Both the position numbers and the translations under genes were made by a program. Below the pieces are notes generated by a model. That model had not been told where the DNA came from and did not search any database. It saw nothing but the letters and a program-made list of their open reading frames with translations. A stretch of DNA of 64,000 bases from Proteus terrae subsp. cibarius (GTDB lineage Bacteria; Pseudomonadota; Gammaproteobacteria; Enterobacterales; Enterobacteriaceae): positions 1,860,001 through 1,924,000 of the forward strand of contig NZ_CP047349.1 in the NCBI RefSeq assembly GCF_011045835.1, given 5' to 3'. This document shows, in pieces, positions 29,076-39,118 of the stretch. Each line of letters begins with the position of its first letter. The first letter of the stretch is position 1.

Positions 29076-29266
29076 AAAATTAGCCTTATTTAAAATAATC
29101 AATAAAAATATATTAATTTCATTACTCTAATGAAGGATAAAGTTATTTATTAATGACTTTTACTTAATATCTTATCTCAAATATATTATTTACCTCAGTG
29201 AAGGTTATTTATTGAAAGTTCATTTTTAAGTAAAAATACCAATTCAAAGTAATTGGATTAATAAAA

Positions 29267-29308
29267 AACCTATTCTCTTCTATATTTAATAATAGAAGAA
29301 AATAGGTT
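29267..29308 (-). terminator. terminator of the yhiI-rbbA-yhhJ operon
   Basis: A 17-bp stem with one mismatch (AACCTATT and AATAGGTT outer arms, TCTTCTAT and ATAGAAGA inner arms) is followed on the minus strand by TTTTTTATT. It lies 27 bp past the yhhJ stop. Confidence 0.8.
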
Positions 29309-29334
29309 AATTTATCGATTAATATTTAAATTTA

Positions 29335-30462
29335 TTAGGCCATAGCCGAAATGGTTTTTCTAAAACGTAATAATGCTAATGAGAAAAACACCGAACCAAT
29401 AACAACTAAGATAATGAATTGTGGCCACACAATAGAGAAGTCAGCACCACGATATAAAATAGCTTGCGCTAAGCTAACAAAGTGTGTGGTTGGCATTGTT
29501 TGCATTACATCCTGTACAAACTGAGGCATACTTTCTCGTGATGTCATCCCTCCTGATAACATATTTAATGGCAATAATACCATAATCATCAATAAACCAA
29601 ATTGGGGCATTGAGCGTGCCATTGTTCCTAAAAAAATACCTATTGAGGTTGTCGCAAATAAGCTTAAAGCAACACCACACATAAACAGTAAAACAGAGCC
29701 TTCAATAGGAACATGAAGTAGCGATTTTACGACTAATACCAACGACATGGCTGATGCCAATAATACAACCAATCCCATTGACCATATCTTAGAAAGCATA
29801 ATTTCAAAAGGAGTTACAGGCATAACCAATAAGTGTTCAATGGTGCCGTGCTCTCGCTCTCTTATTAATGCAGCCCCGGTTAATACTATCGATAACATAG
29901 TGATATTATTGATAATTGCCATAACAGAGCCAAACCAAGATTGTGTTAGGTTTGGGTTAAAACTCATTCTAACTTCCAAATCAACAGGCAGTGGATCATT
30001 GGTTCTATTTTTCGCTAAAAAGGTTTTTGCTTCACCCATGACAATGTTTTGGATATAGCTATTACCTAAGAAAGCTTGGCTCATTCTGGTTGCATCGATA
30101 TTAACTTGTATTTCAGGTTTACGACCGGCTAAGAGATCACGCTGAAAATTAGGGGGAATATCAAGTGCAAAGGTATAAGCACCTCTATCTAATAAACCAT
30201 CAATTTGTTCAGGAGTAATATCGGCGGGAGGCAAGAAATAAGGCATATAAAAACTATTTACAATACGTGCAGATAGCTGTGATTTATCCTGATCAGCAAC
30301 AGCAATCGGCGCGTGATGTAATGAGCCTGGGGTAACAGTTGCTGATGAATAAATTGATACCGTAAAAGCAAATACAATTAATGCCAGCATCGCTTTATCA
30401 CGAGAGAGACTGCGTAGCTCTTTTACGCCTAAATTAAACACATTTTGGATTGTGCGCCACAT
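29335..30462 (-). CDS. yhhJ: ABC-2 type permease YhhJ-like
   Basis: A 375-residue inner-membrane permease of the ABC-2 family. It has one N-terminal membrane helix, a large periplasmic domain (about 45-185) and five C-terminal helices, with the signature IREREHGTIEHLLVMPVTPFEIMLSKIW. It begins directly after the rbbA stop codon. With YhiI and RbbA it forms an efflux system as in E. coli yhiI-rbbA-yhhJ; the exported compound is unknown. Confidence 0.9.
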   Translation of the reverse strand: MWRTIQNVFNLGVKELRSLSRDKAMLALIVFAFTVSIYSSATVTPGSLHHAPIAVADQDKSQLSARIVNSFYMPYFLPPADITPEQIDGLLDRGAYTFALDIPPNFQRDLLAGRKPEIQVNIDATRMSQAFLGNSYIQNIVMGEAKTFLAKNRTNDPLPVDLEVRMSFNPNLTQSWFGSVMAIINNITMLSIVLTGAALIREREHGTIEHLLVMPVTPFEIMLSKIWSMGLVVLLASAMSLVLVVKSLLHVPIEGSVLLFMCGVALSLFATTSIGIFLGTMARSMPQFGLLMIMVLLPLNMLSGGMTSRESMPQFVQDVMQTMPTTHFVSLAQAILYRGADFSIVWPQFIILVVIGSVFFSLALLRFRKTISAMA

Positions 30463-33231
30463 TTAAGCCTCCTGCTTTTTCAAGAAAAAGACACTCAACC
30501 CAATAACAATTGGGATAGTGATAAGCAAAGGAATAAAAGACCAAGGTAAATCAAAAAGGTTTAATCCTTTAGAGAATGTCCCTCTAGAGATAGTCAAAAA
30601 GTGAGATGTAGGATAAATGTGCCCTATCCATTTACCGATACCTTCCAGTGACGAAACAGGATCAATCATGCCTGAAAATTGTGTTGCTGGAATTAAAGTA
30701 ATAATTGAAGTACCAAAAATGGCTGCAATCTGACTTTTCATAAAGCAAGAAATGAGCAATCCCATTCCTGTTGCAATAGTGATATAGAGTAATGCACCTA
30801 AAGAAAGCGTTAACATACTCCCTTTAAAACTTACACCAAATACAAAGACTGAAAGCGCACAGAGCATAAAAAAGTTAAACATACCTAATAAGATATAAGG
30901 AAATTGCTTACCTAATAAAAACTCTGCTTTGGTGATAGGTGTAACATAAAGATTGATAATAGAACCAAGCTCTTTTTCACGAACGACGCTCAACGCACTT
31001 AACATCGCGGGGATCATCATTAATAAAAGAGGAATAACCGCGGGTACAATTGCAGGTAAACTTTTTACATCAGGGTTATAGCGATAGCGGGTTTCTATAT
31101 TAATAGGTGACAATTTATCAACAATATTAGTGGGTTGACGCATAGCCATATCAAGCATCCATGTTAAATGCATTGCCTGAATATAACCACGAACAGTTTC
31201 AGCTCGATTAGGCATTGCACCATCAATCCAAACACCAATTTTTACCGTGTGGCCTTTAGCAACATCTCGTGCAAAATTAGGTGGAATTTCAATCGCAACC
31301 GTAATATCACCACTACGAAGCCGTTTTTCCAATTGGTCATAATCTGTGATTGGTGCTTTTTCAATAAAATAACGAGAGCCTGAAAGATTTTGGCTATAGG
31401 CCTGACTTAGCCCTGTTTTGTCTCGATCCATAATACCAAAACGCAGGTTTTCGACGTCCATACTGATACCGTATCCCATAATAAACATCAAGATCACCGT
31501 GCCTAATAACGCTAAGGTAAGTCGTACAGGATCTCGGCGTAATTCCATACCTTCACGAATACTGTAACTAAATAAACGTCGTAAGCTAAATCGTTGTTTT
31601 AATGCTTTTTCTGCACTGTCATGGGGAGATGTAGGAAGTTGTAGTTTTTTTTCATCAAGTTCTGGTGCTTCTTGTTCACCCGATGCCTTTTTAAGATAGT
31701 CAATAAAAACTTCTTCAAGTGTATCAAATTGACTGTTTTTAACTAAATTCGCAGGTGTATCAGTCACTAATACTTTACCTGCATGCATCAATGACATTCG
31801 GTCACAACGCGCGGCTTCGTTCATAAAGTGAGTTGAGATAAAAATAGTGACACCGTCACGTCTTGATAAATCAACCATCAAGTTCCAGAACATATCTCGT
31901 GCTATGGGGTCAACTCCTGAAGTTGGTTCATCAAGGATTAACATTTCAGGTTTATGGATAACGGCTACAGCAAGCGATAGACGTTGACGAATACCTAATG
32001 GCAAGCCATCTGGCATCATTTCTTCGACGTCGGTTAAATTAAAACGCTCACTCATATCTTTAACTCGTTGAGGAATTTCATCTTCTGGAATATGAAAAAG
32101 CTTGGCATGTAACTCTAGGTTTTGACGTACCGTTAATTCACTATAAAGTGAAAATGCTTGTGACATATAACCGACACGGCGGCGAGTTTCGATATCTTTA
32201 GGGTCAACCTCTTGACCAAATAACCAGGCTCGCCCTTCACTGGCTTCTAGTAAACCAGTTAGCATTTTCATGGTGGTTGATTTACCACAACCATTCGATC
32301 CTAAGAAACCAAAAATTTCTCCTTTAGGAATACGAAAGCTAACATGGTCTACGGCAACAAACTGACCAAAACGCATGGTTAAATCTTGTGCTTCAATGGC
32401 GATAGTATCATCGTCACTTTTATTTCTTGGCGGGATAATAACTTTTTGGTGATCTTTCTTTTTCTCTTCTGGTAATAATTCGATAAAAGCAGCTTCTAGT
32501 TCATTAGTATGAGTTTTGGCTTTTAATTCATCCGCGTGACCTGTTGCTAATATTTTTCCTGCATCCATAGCAACCAGCCAATCAAAACGTTCAGCTTCTT
32601 CCATATAAGCGGTCGCAACTAATACGCTCATATTTTTTTGACGCTTACGTATACGATTAATTAATTCCCAAAATTGTGCCCGTGATAATGGGTCAACTCC
32701 TGTAGTGGGTTCATCAAGGATCAGCAATTCCGGATCATGAATAAGCGCACAACATAAACCTAGTTTCTGTTTCATTCCCCCAGAAAGTTTACCCGCAGGT
32801 CTATCTCTAAATGGCGCTAAACCGGTACTTTCAAGTAAGTCATTTATGCGTTCTGCCCGTTCTTGTTTTGATTGACCAAATAAACGGCCAAAGAAATCAA
32901 CGTTTTCAAAAACAGAAAGTGTGTGATAAAGGTTTTTACCTAACCCTTGAGGCATATAAGCAATGCGAGGACAAACGGCTCTTCGATGTTCAACATCATT
33001 CATATCTCCGTTTAAAACAATCACTTGTCCTGTTTGAATCTCTCTCGCACCAGAAATAAGAGAGATCAAGCTCGATTTTCCTACGCCATCAGGGCCAATT
33101 AATCCGACCATTTTTCCCGCAGGAATAGTCAATGTCACATCATCAAGCGCTTTGGTATCGCCATAATGTTGGGATACATGAGTCAATTCAATGATATGAG
33201 AATGACTTTGCGTTCTCATTATTTGACTCAT
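30463..33231 (-). CDS. rbbA: RbbA-type ABC transporter, two ATPase domains fused to a permease
   Basis: A 922-residue protein collinear with E. coli RbbA. ATPase domain 1 (about 10-245): [31 protein letters not shown]. ATPase domain 2 (about 275-505): [22 protein letters not shown]. The C-terminal ABC-2 permease (about 560-922) carries [29 protein letters not shown]. coli RbbA was described as a ribosome-associated ATPase, but the domain layout is that of a drug or lipid exporter. It overlaps yhiI by four bases (ATGA) and abuts yhhJ. Confidence 0.94.
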   Translation of the reverse strand: MSQIMRTQSHSHIIELTHVSQHYGDTKALDDVTLTIPAGKMVGLIGPDGVGKSSLISLISGAREIQTGQVIVLNGDMNDVEHRRAVCPRIAYMPQGLGKNLYHTLSVFENVDFFGRLFGQSKQERAERINDLLESTGLAPFRDRPAGKLSGGMKQKLGLCCALIHDPELLILDEPTTGVDPLSRAQFWELINRIRKRQKNMSVLVATAYMEEAERFDWLVAMDAGKILATGHADELKAKTHTNELEAAFIELLPEEKKKDHQKVIIPPRNKSDDDTIAIEAQDLTMRFGQFVAVDHVSFRIPKGEIFGFLGSNGCGKSTTMKMLTGLLEASEGRAWLFGQEVDPKDIETRRRVGYMSQAFSLYSELTVRQNLELHAKLFHIPEDEIPQRVKDMSERFNLTDVEEMMPDGLPLGIRQRLSLAVAVIHKPEMLILDEPTSGVDPIARDMFWNLMVDLSRRDGVTIFISTHFMNEAARCDRMSLMHAGKVLVTDTPANLVKNSQFDTLEEVFIDYLKKASGEQEAPELDEKKLQLPTSPHDSAEKALKQRFSLRRLFSYSIREGMELRRDPVRLTLALLGTVILMFIMGYGISMDVENLRFGIMDRDKTGLSQAYSQNLSGSRYFIEKAPITDYDQLEKRLRSGDITVAIEIPPNFARDVAKGHTVKIGVWIDGAMPNRAETVRGYIQAMHLTWMLDMAMRQPTNIVDKLSPINIETRYRYNPDVKSLPAIVPAVIPLLLMMIPAMLSALSVVREKELGSIINLYVTPITKAEFLLGKQFPYILLGMFNFFMLCALSVFVFGVSFKGSMLTLSLGALLYITIATGMGLLISCFMKSQIAAIFGTSIITLIPATQFSGMIDPVSSLEGIGKWIGHIYPTSHFLTISRGTFSKGLNLFDLPWSFIPLLITIPIVIGLSVFFLKKQEA

Positions 33232-34301
33232 TGTGGTAATTTCACCTCTAAATCAGTTGGCCAAGATTGGTTGTGATCTAAACGAATATAAGCACGCCCG
33301 GGTAAACCTGTTTTGACATATTCAAGGTGTTTTTCAAGTAATTCAGGAGCAATACGAGCTCTTACACGGAACATGAGTTTCAATCTTTCGTTATCTGTTT
33401 CTACCGTTTTGGGTGTAAATTGAGCGACACTGGCAACATAAGTTGTTTTGGCAGGAATAACGATATGAGGTGCGGCATCTAAAATAATGTGAACTTCACT
33501 TCCTAATGCAGCTTTACCCGCGGCTTCTGTTGGTAAAAAGAAAGTCATATACACATCACTGAGATCAACCATATTTAATACACGACCGCCAGCACCTAAA
33601 ACTTCACCAGGCTCTGCAACACGATATTGAACACGACCATTGCGCGGTGCTTTTAAAATACTGTCATCCAATTCCGCCAAAATACGTCTTTCGGTTGCTG
33701 TTGCTGCATCCACTTTTGTATTGGCTTGAATGATCCCCGCTTTAGCCGATTCTATTGCCGCTATCGTTGCGGTTTCTTGCGCTTTAGCGGCTTCAACCGC
33801 TGCTCTTGCCCCTTCTGTTCTTGCAATATCATCATCTAATTGTTGAATAGAAATGGCATTCGTTTTTACTAATGCACGAGAACGATTAAGTCTTTTTTGG
33901 GCGGCATCAAGTTCAGCGATACGTTGACGAACAACAGCTTGAGCTGCAAGTTGTTCACTTTTACGTTGTGATAATGCAGACTGCGCAGTGATCACACTGC
34001 TTTTTGCTTGGTTTAATTGAGCTTGAACTTCATGAAGTTGTTCTTTAAGTGTTCGAGTATCCATGTTTGCTAACACTTCACCCGCTTTAACAAAATCACC
34101 TTCTTGAACTAAAATAGAGTCTATTCTTCCCGGCGTTTTCGTTGAAATATCAATTTCTGTTGCTTCTATTCTCCCATTACTTTGAGCAAATCCTGAAGGA
34201 AGTGTTGGTGCTTGAGATTTCCACCAAAAAACTCCCGCGACAACAATCGCAACGAGAATGATGCTATAAACAAAAAAACGACTCTTTTTTTGATTTTTCA
34301 T
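33228..34301 (-). CDS. yhiI: HlyD-family membrane fusion protein YhiI-like
   Basis: A 357-residue periplasmic adaptor. It has one N-terminal membrane helix ([19 protein letters not shown]), the lipoyl-like half motifs [27 protein letters not shown] and [25 protein letters not shown], and a coiled-coil hairpin between them (about 75-200). It bridges the RbbA/YhhJ exporter to an outer-membrane channel encoded elsewhere. First gene of the operon. A GGAAGG lies about 13 bases before the ATG. Confidence 0.92.
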   Translation of the reverse strand: MKNQKKSRFFVYSIILVAIVVAGVFWWKSQAPTLPSGFAQSNGRIEATEIDISTKTPGRIDSILVQEGDFVKAGEVLANMDTRTLKEQLHEVQAQLNQAKSSVITAQSALSQRKSEQLAAQAVVRQRIAELDAAQKRLNRSRALVKTNAISIQQLDDDIARTEGARAAVEAAKAQETATIAAIESAKAGIIQANTKVDAATATERRILAELDDSILKAPRNGRVQYRVAEPGEVLGAGGRVLNMVDLSDVYMTFFLPTEAAGKAALGSEVHIILDAAPHIVIPAKTTYVASVAQFTPKTVETDNERLKLMFRVRARIAPELLEKHLEYVKTGLPGRAYIRLDHNQSWPTDLEVKLPQ

Positions 34302-35153
34302 ATAAATTATTTAACCTTCCTTTAGCCATAAAAGAATACCAAAAATATGTTTATCCGCTGTATGTAAGAAAATAGTTAAATAATGAGACGTATATTTTTA
34401 TTTTATATCTATTTAAAAATAGTTCATTTGTATTGATAACGCTAACGCACTCACTATAAAAAATAAAATATAAAAAGCTAACCTTATGAATTATAAATAT
34501 TATGTTATTATAATAGAGCTTTAACTCAAATTAATGTAGTACTTTTATCACATAATCCATCATCTATTTTTGATTATTCAAGGAAAGACACAAATTGTAT
34601 ATAGAAACTCCGTATTTATTACATAAAAATACAGGTGAAATAGTAACAAAAGTTATCAACTATTAATTAAATTTAAAGTTCTATTAATTTATTGATAAAT
34701 AATTTCAATTTACAATTGAGTTTTTCCTAATTTAAAATCATCAAAAATTGTATTTTTTTTATAATTTAACAAATTTTATAGTTTAAATTTCATCATATAA
34801 ATGAAAATAAAAAGTAAAAAATAGCATTATTATTTTTATTTTTATTTTTATTTTTTAAAAATATTATTAGCTACGATTTATATTTATTCCCTTCATTAAG
34901 AAAAAATACTAAAAAACACAACGCATTGATTTCTTTCTATTGAAAAATAAAAACAAACTAATCCATGATGAAGATCGACAAATTAAAAAGAAAGTTGAGT
35001 GTTCAGACCACTTATACCTTAAACTTTTTATATAGTGATTATTGCAATTAGTTATCAAAGTACGTTGATGTAATTAATTAGAATTTAAGATCAAGATTGT
35101 AAAATCCATATGATGATATCCAGTCAATTTTAATTAAAAACAAGAAGGGTTAT
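34302..35153. other. long AT-rich intergenic region
   Basis: 852 bp with no ORF I can support, between divergent yhiI and the isoaspartyl peptidase gene. It is extremely AT-rich, with many A and T tracts and a hexanucleotide repeat at 34831-34856. I found no tRNA, terminator or clear operator in it. It probably holds both promoters and may be H-NS-bound DNA. Confidence 0.6.
34831..34856. repeat. TATTTT hexanucleotide tandem repeat
   Basis: Four exact copies of TATTTT followed by TT. It lies about 300 bp upstream of the peptidase gene and 530 bp from yhiI, outside any coding frame. Confidence 0.8.
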
Positions 35154-36188
35154 ATGAATAATATCAAATATAAACTTGCCACAATGACACTTTGCACCCT
35201 GTTTGCTACCTCTGTTTTCGCAAATAGCGATTCTCCTATTCGCCTTGTTATTCATGGTGGTGCAGGAACAATCACTAAAGACACCATTACGCCAGAACAA
35301 GAAAAGGAATATAAAGAAAAATTAACCGAAGCATTAAATGCCGGATATGCTGTTTTAAATAGTGGAGGCACCAGCATAGAAGCTGTTCAAAAATCCATTA
35401 ATGTCATGGAAGATTCACCATTATTTAATGCGGGGAAAGGTGCCGTTTTTACTCATGATGGTCGTAATGAACTTGATGCTTCTATTATGGATGGTAAAAC
35501 CCGTAAAGCCGGTGCTGTTGCAGGTGTTACCACTATTAAAAACCCAATTAACGCCGCCATTGCCGTGATGGAAAAAAGTCCACATGTGATGATGGTATCA
35601 AATGGTGCTGATCTTTTTGCTAAAGAACAAGGGCTTACTATTGTAGATCCTTCTTATTTTAAAACCGAACATCGTTGGCAACAACTTCAAAAAGCAATAG
35701 AAAAAGAACAAGTTGTTTTAGATCATGATGGTAAAACAGCGGCACTTTTTGTTGATCCTATGATGTACGATTATAAATATGGCACTGTTGGTGCAGTTGC
35801 TCTTGATCAACATGGTAACTTGGCGGCAGGAACTTCTACAGGAGGAATGACAAACAAACGTTATGGCCGAGTTGGTGATTCCCCAATTATTGGTGCGGGT
35901 AACTATGCTGATAATGAAACGGTTGCTGTCTCCGCAACAGGATCGGGTGAAATGTTTATCAGAACATTAACTGCCTTCAATATCGCAGCCCAAGTTAAAT
36001 ATAAAAATTTACCTTTAGAAGAGGCTGCTCAAAATGCACTTGATGAAGTTAAAGCCATTAATGGTAGTGGTGGTGTTATCGTATTAGATAAAACAGGTAA
36101 CTACACAATGAGTTTTAATTCTGAAGGTATGTATCGTGGCACAATTGGTAATGACGGAAAACCTGTTGTCGCAATTTATAAAGAGTGA
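35154..36188 (+). CDS. iaaA: exported isoaspartyl peptidase / plant-type L-asparaginase
   Basis: A 344-residue Ntn-hydrolase. The precursor should self-cleave before Thr211 in KYGTVGAVALD, making the Thr the N-terminal nucleophile; STGGMTNKRYGRVGDSPIIGAG completes the substrate pocket. It removes beta-aspartyl (isoaspartyl) residues from dipeptides and can hydrolyse asparagine. Unlike the cytoplasmic E. coli IaaA, it begins with a signal peptide (LCTLFATSVFA, cleavage after about residue 23), so it should act in the periplasm. AAGAAGGG precedes the ATG. It stands alone, with a hairpin 22 bp downstream. Confidence 0.92.
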   Translation: MNNIKYKLATMTLCTLFATSVFANSDSPIRLVIHGGAGTITKDTITPEQEKEYKEKLTEALNAGYAVLNSGGTSIEAVQKSINVMEDSPLFNAGKGAVFTHDGRNELDASIMDGKTRKAGAVAGVTTIKNPINAAIAVMEKSPHVMMVSNGADLFAKEQGLTIVDPSYFKTEHRWQQLQKAIEKEQVVLDHDGKTAALFVDPMMYDYKYGTVGAVALDQHGNLAAGTSTGGMTNKRYGRVGDSPIIGAGNYADNETVAVSATGSGEMFIRTLTAFNIAAQVKYKNLPLEEAAQNALDEVKAINGSGGVIVLDKTGNYTMSFNSEGMYRGTIGNDGKPVVAIYKE

Positions 36189-36517
36189 TTTAAATAGCTA
36201 TTGATTATTTCACACCCAAAATTTTACCTTTATCGACTCAAGAATAACGGTAAAAATTGGGTGTGAAAACGGTATGTCCCCCCTTTTTCTCTTCTTATTC
36301 CCTGCACTTTTTCTTAACACGACTTGCCTCGTTTTTTACCAAAAATTCTCTTGATGCTTATTCACGCTAAAATAGCTCACATCACCATCACTCTGATGCG
36401 AAAACAAACAAGATCATCTCTACTTATTAAAATGTACCTTTGAAAAAGTAGCTTTTTTCTTTTTTGGATCTGATAGAATATTCATCATGGTTATGTTGAT
36501 TTAATAAGGAAATCACA
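36189..36517. other. intergenic region before recombinase gene
   Basis: 329 bp. It holds the large inverted repeat at 36211-36265 and the ribosome binding site of the recombinase gene. No ORF, RNA gene or obvious att-like direct repeat is visible. Confidence 0.5.
36211..36265 (+). terminator. large inverted repeat after iaaA, probable terminator
   Basis: CACACCCAAAATTTTACC at 36211-36228 pairs with GGTAAAAATTGGGTGTG at 36249-36265, with one bulge and a 20-base loop. No good T run follows, so it could instead stabilise RNA or be a recombination site. Confidence 0.5.
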
Positions 36518-37510
36518 GTGGAATTTCACCACGACGATCAGGAATTAACACCTGAAACATCGCTAGTTTTGTCTGAAAAACAAACATTATTGGATCTGAA
36601 TGCAACATTCACCTCGCCTGCTCATACTAATCCTGCAATGGCATATTTAATGAGTTTGGGTTCAAAACGTAGTCGTCAAACAATGGGATCGTTTTTAACT
36701 ATTGTTGCTAAGATGATCGGTTTTTCTTCTCTTAAAAATTGCCAATGGGGAGCACTTCGCCGTCATCATATTCAAGCTATTATTGACATGTTATCTGATG
36801 CCAATAAAGCCCCCGCTACTATCAATACTTATCTTGCTGCGTTAAAAGGTGTCGCTTTAGAAGCTTGGGCAATGAAACAAATGGATACTGAAAGTTATCA
36901 GCATATCCGCCAAGTTAAATCGGTAAGAGGAAGTAGATTACCCAAAGGCCGAGCTCTAACAAGTCATGAAATTCGTGCTTTATTTAGAAGTTGTGAAAAA
37001 GACAGTTCGTCGAAAGGTTTAAGAGATGCAGCAATATTAAGTGTGTTATTAGGTTGTGGATTGCGTCGTTCAGAAATAGTGGCTATTAACTATGAGCACA
37101 TTCAATTTCGTGATCAAGCTTTTCTTGTTAGAGGTAAAGGTAATAAAGAACGTATGTCTTATATGCCCGATGATACTTGGGATCGTGTTCAATTATGGAT
37201 TGATGAAATAAGAGGCACACAAGATGGTCCTCTTTTTACTCGCATTCGTCGGTTTGATGATGTCACCGATGAGCGGATCACCGATCAAGCCATTTACTAT
37301 ATTTTAGAAACTCGACAACAAGAAAGTGGTATTGATAAATTTGCTCCTCATGATCTACGAAGAACATTTGCTTCTGCAATGCTTGATAATGGTGAAGATA
37401 TTGTCACTGTAAAAGATGCCATGGGGCATGCCAGTATTATGACGACTCAACGTTATGATAGGCGTGGAGATGATCGACTAAGAAAAGCAGCGAGACATTT
37501 ACGTTTTTAA
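36518..37510 (+). CDS. tyrosine recombinase / phage-type integrase
   Basis: A 330-residue recombinase. An N-terminal SAM-like domain (about 40-125) is followed by a complete catalytic domain: Arg in LLGCGLRRSEIV, Lys in GKGNKER, HDLRR, GHASIMTTQRY with the Tyr nucleophile. The start is GTG at 36518 with AAGGA about ten bases upstream. It is not part of a visible prophage, integron or fimbrial switch; its neighbours are housekeeping genes. It could be a stand-alone Xer-like or element-specific enzyme. Confidence 0.9.
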   Translation: MEFHHDDQELTPETSLVLSEKQTLLDLNATFTSPAHTNPAMAYLMSLGSKRSRQTMGSFLTIVAKMIGFSSLKNCQWGALRRHHIQAIIDMLSDANKAPATINTYLAALKGVALEAWAMKQMDTESYQHIRQVKSVRGSRLPKGRALTSHEIRALFRSCEKDSSSKGLRDAAILSVLLGCGLRRSEIVAINYEHIQFRDQAFLVRGKGNKERMSYMPDDTWDRVQLWIDEIRGTQDGPLFTRIRRFDDVTDERITDQAIYYILETRQQESGIDKFAPHDLRRTFASAMLDNGEDIVTVKDAMGHASIMTTQRYDRRGDDRLRKAARHLRF

Positions 37511-37551
37511 ATTTTTTTAAATAACTTACTTTTGATGAAATTCAATAAAAA

Positions 37552-37583
37552 TCCCAAATTATTGAATTAATTATAATTTGGGA
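37552..37583. terminator. bidirectional terminator between recombinase and amn
   Basis: A perfect 11-bp stem, TCCCAAATTAT and ATAATTTGGGA, lies between convergent genes and is flanked by A-rich and T-rich runs on both sides. Confidence 0.75.
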
Positions 37584-37601
37584 CTTATTATTACTTAAAA
37601 T

Positions 37602-39053
37602 TTATCTGAAAGGCGGTTCATTAAAAGTTCTCAATTTACGAGAATGCAAGCTACCCTCTTCCTTTTTAAGTAACTCGATAGATTCAATACCAATTTGTAA
37701 ATGCTCTGATACTGCACCTTCATAAAAATGATTAGCCTGACCGGGTAATTTAATTTCACCATGTAAAGGTTTATCAGATACACATAATAACGTACCATAA
37801 GGAACTCGAAAACGATAACCTTGTGCTGCGATTGTTGCACTTTCCATATCAACAGCAACGGCGCGACTTAGGTTAAATCGTCTAGCTGAGACAGAAAAGC
37901 GTAATTCCCAGTTACGATCGTCTGTTGTCACAACAGTTCCTGTTCTTAATCTTTGTTTTATTTCATGCCCCGGTTTTCCACTAATTATTTTTGTTGCATC
38001 GTAAAGCGCGCGCTGCACTTCAGCAATATTAGGAATTGGAATATCAGGTGGTAATACGTCATCTAAAATATGATCATCACGTAAATATGCATGCGCTAAT
38101 ACATAATCGCCAAGTTGTTGGCTTTCACGTAAACCACCACAATGGCCAATCATTAACCAAACATGAGGGCGTAAAACAGCTAAATGATCGCAAATTGTTT
38201 TTGCATTTGAAGGCCCTACACCAATATTAACTAATGTTATTCCTGGACCTTCTTTTGCAATTAAATGGTAGGCTGGCATTTGATATTTTTTCCAAGTTAA
38301 ATCGGATATTAACTTTTCAGGATCAACAGTTTCAGCCGTAATTTGCTGAAAGCCAGCACAAGAAAGCGCACAATATGGACTATTTTTGTCTGTAACTTGT
38401 TCACAAGCCCAACGAACAAATTCATCAACATAGCGGTTATAGTTAGTGAATAAAATATAAGGTTGAACATCTTCAGGTAATGTACCGGTGTAATGTTTTA
38501 AACGAGCCAATGAAAAATCTGTACGCAAAGCATCAAAATGAGAAAGTGGTAAAATATCCCTATCACAAATTAATCCATCAGTAATTTCGTCACCAATTTT
38601 AGATAAGTCAGTTGTCGGGAAATATTTAGCTAAAGAAGCACTCATTTTTCTATCAAAGCCAATGCCTGTTCCATCAATGACAAAAGGATAAGGAATTTCT
38701 TGTTTTGAGGCGCTGACTTCAAAAGTTGTATAGTAGGCATCAGCAATAAGTTGCAATTGTTCTGATAAATAATTTTCAAATAAAGCGGGATTAGTAATAG
38801 TGGTAGAATAAGTTCCTGAGCGAGATAAACGCCCATAAGCTCTTGTTTTATCTTCCGTTTTCGTTTCACCAGACCAATATACCGTTAATTGAGGATAAGC
38901 AAATAATCCTTCAGCTCTTTGTTTTACATCGGGTAATTTTCCATCTTGTGCGTAATCAACAATTGCATTACGTAATGCATCAACAGCATTTTGATATTGT
39001 TCTTTTAGTTTGGTAATAACTGCTTGGATTTCAAGGTGATGAGGTTGTGACAT
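37602..39053 (-). CDS. amn: AMP nucleosidase
   Basis: A 483-residue cytoplasmic enzyme, the length of E. coli Amn (484). It splits AMP into adenine and ribose-5-phosphate in purine salvage. The N-terminal regulatory domain is followed by a nucleoside-phosphorylase-like domain with LVNIGVGPSNAKTICDHLAVLRPHVWLMIGHCGGLR and DMESATIAAQGYRFRVPYGTLLCVSDKP. It is monocistronic, 65 bp downstream of an unrelated AT-rich gene on the same strand. Confidence 0.96.
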   Translation of the reverse strand: MSQPHHLEIQAVITKLKEQYQNAVDALRNAIVDYAQDGKLPDVKQRAEGLFAYPQLTVYWSGETKTEDKTRAYGRLSRSGTYSTTITNPALFENYLSEQLQLIADAYYTTFEVSASKQEIPYPFVIDGTGIGFDRKMSASLAKYFPTTDLSKIGDEITDGLICDRDILPLSHFDALRTDFSLARLKHYTGTLPEDVQPYILFTNYNRYVDEFVRWACEQVTDKNSPYCALSCAGFQQITAETVDPEKLISDLTWKKYQMPAYHLIAKEGPGITLVNIGVGPSNAKTICDHLAVLRPHVWLMIGHCGGLRESQQLGDYVLAHAYLRDDHILDDVLPPDIPIPNIAEVQRALYDATKIISGKPGHEIKQRLRTGTVVTTDDRNWELRFSVSARRFNLSRAVAVDMESATIAAQGYRFRVPYGTLLCVSDKPLHGEIKLPGQANHFYEGAVSEHLQIGIESIELLKKEEGSLHSRKLRTFNEPPFR

Positions 39054-39118
39054 AAAAAGAGCCTCTTACTTATTATTGATTTATAACCATAATAGCAAGA
39101 AGCCCCCTTTATCCCAAA

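Noticed and set aside
35050..35080. ATCAA-N6-TTGAT upstream of iaaA considered as an FNR site
   Set aside because: Half-sites are in the inverse order and spacing is wrong for FNR.
34302..35153. Possible CRISPR or att repeats in the long AT-rich gap
   Set aside because: Only a short tandem hexamer repeat was found; no spaced repeats of 20 bp or more.
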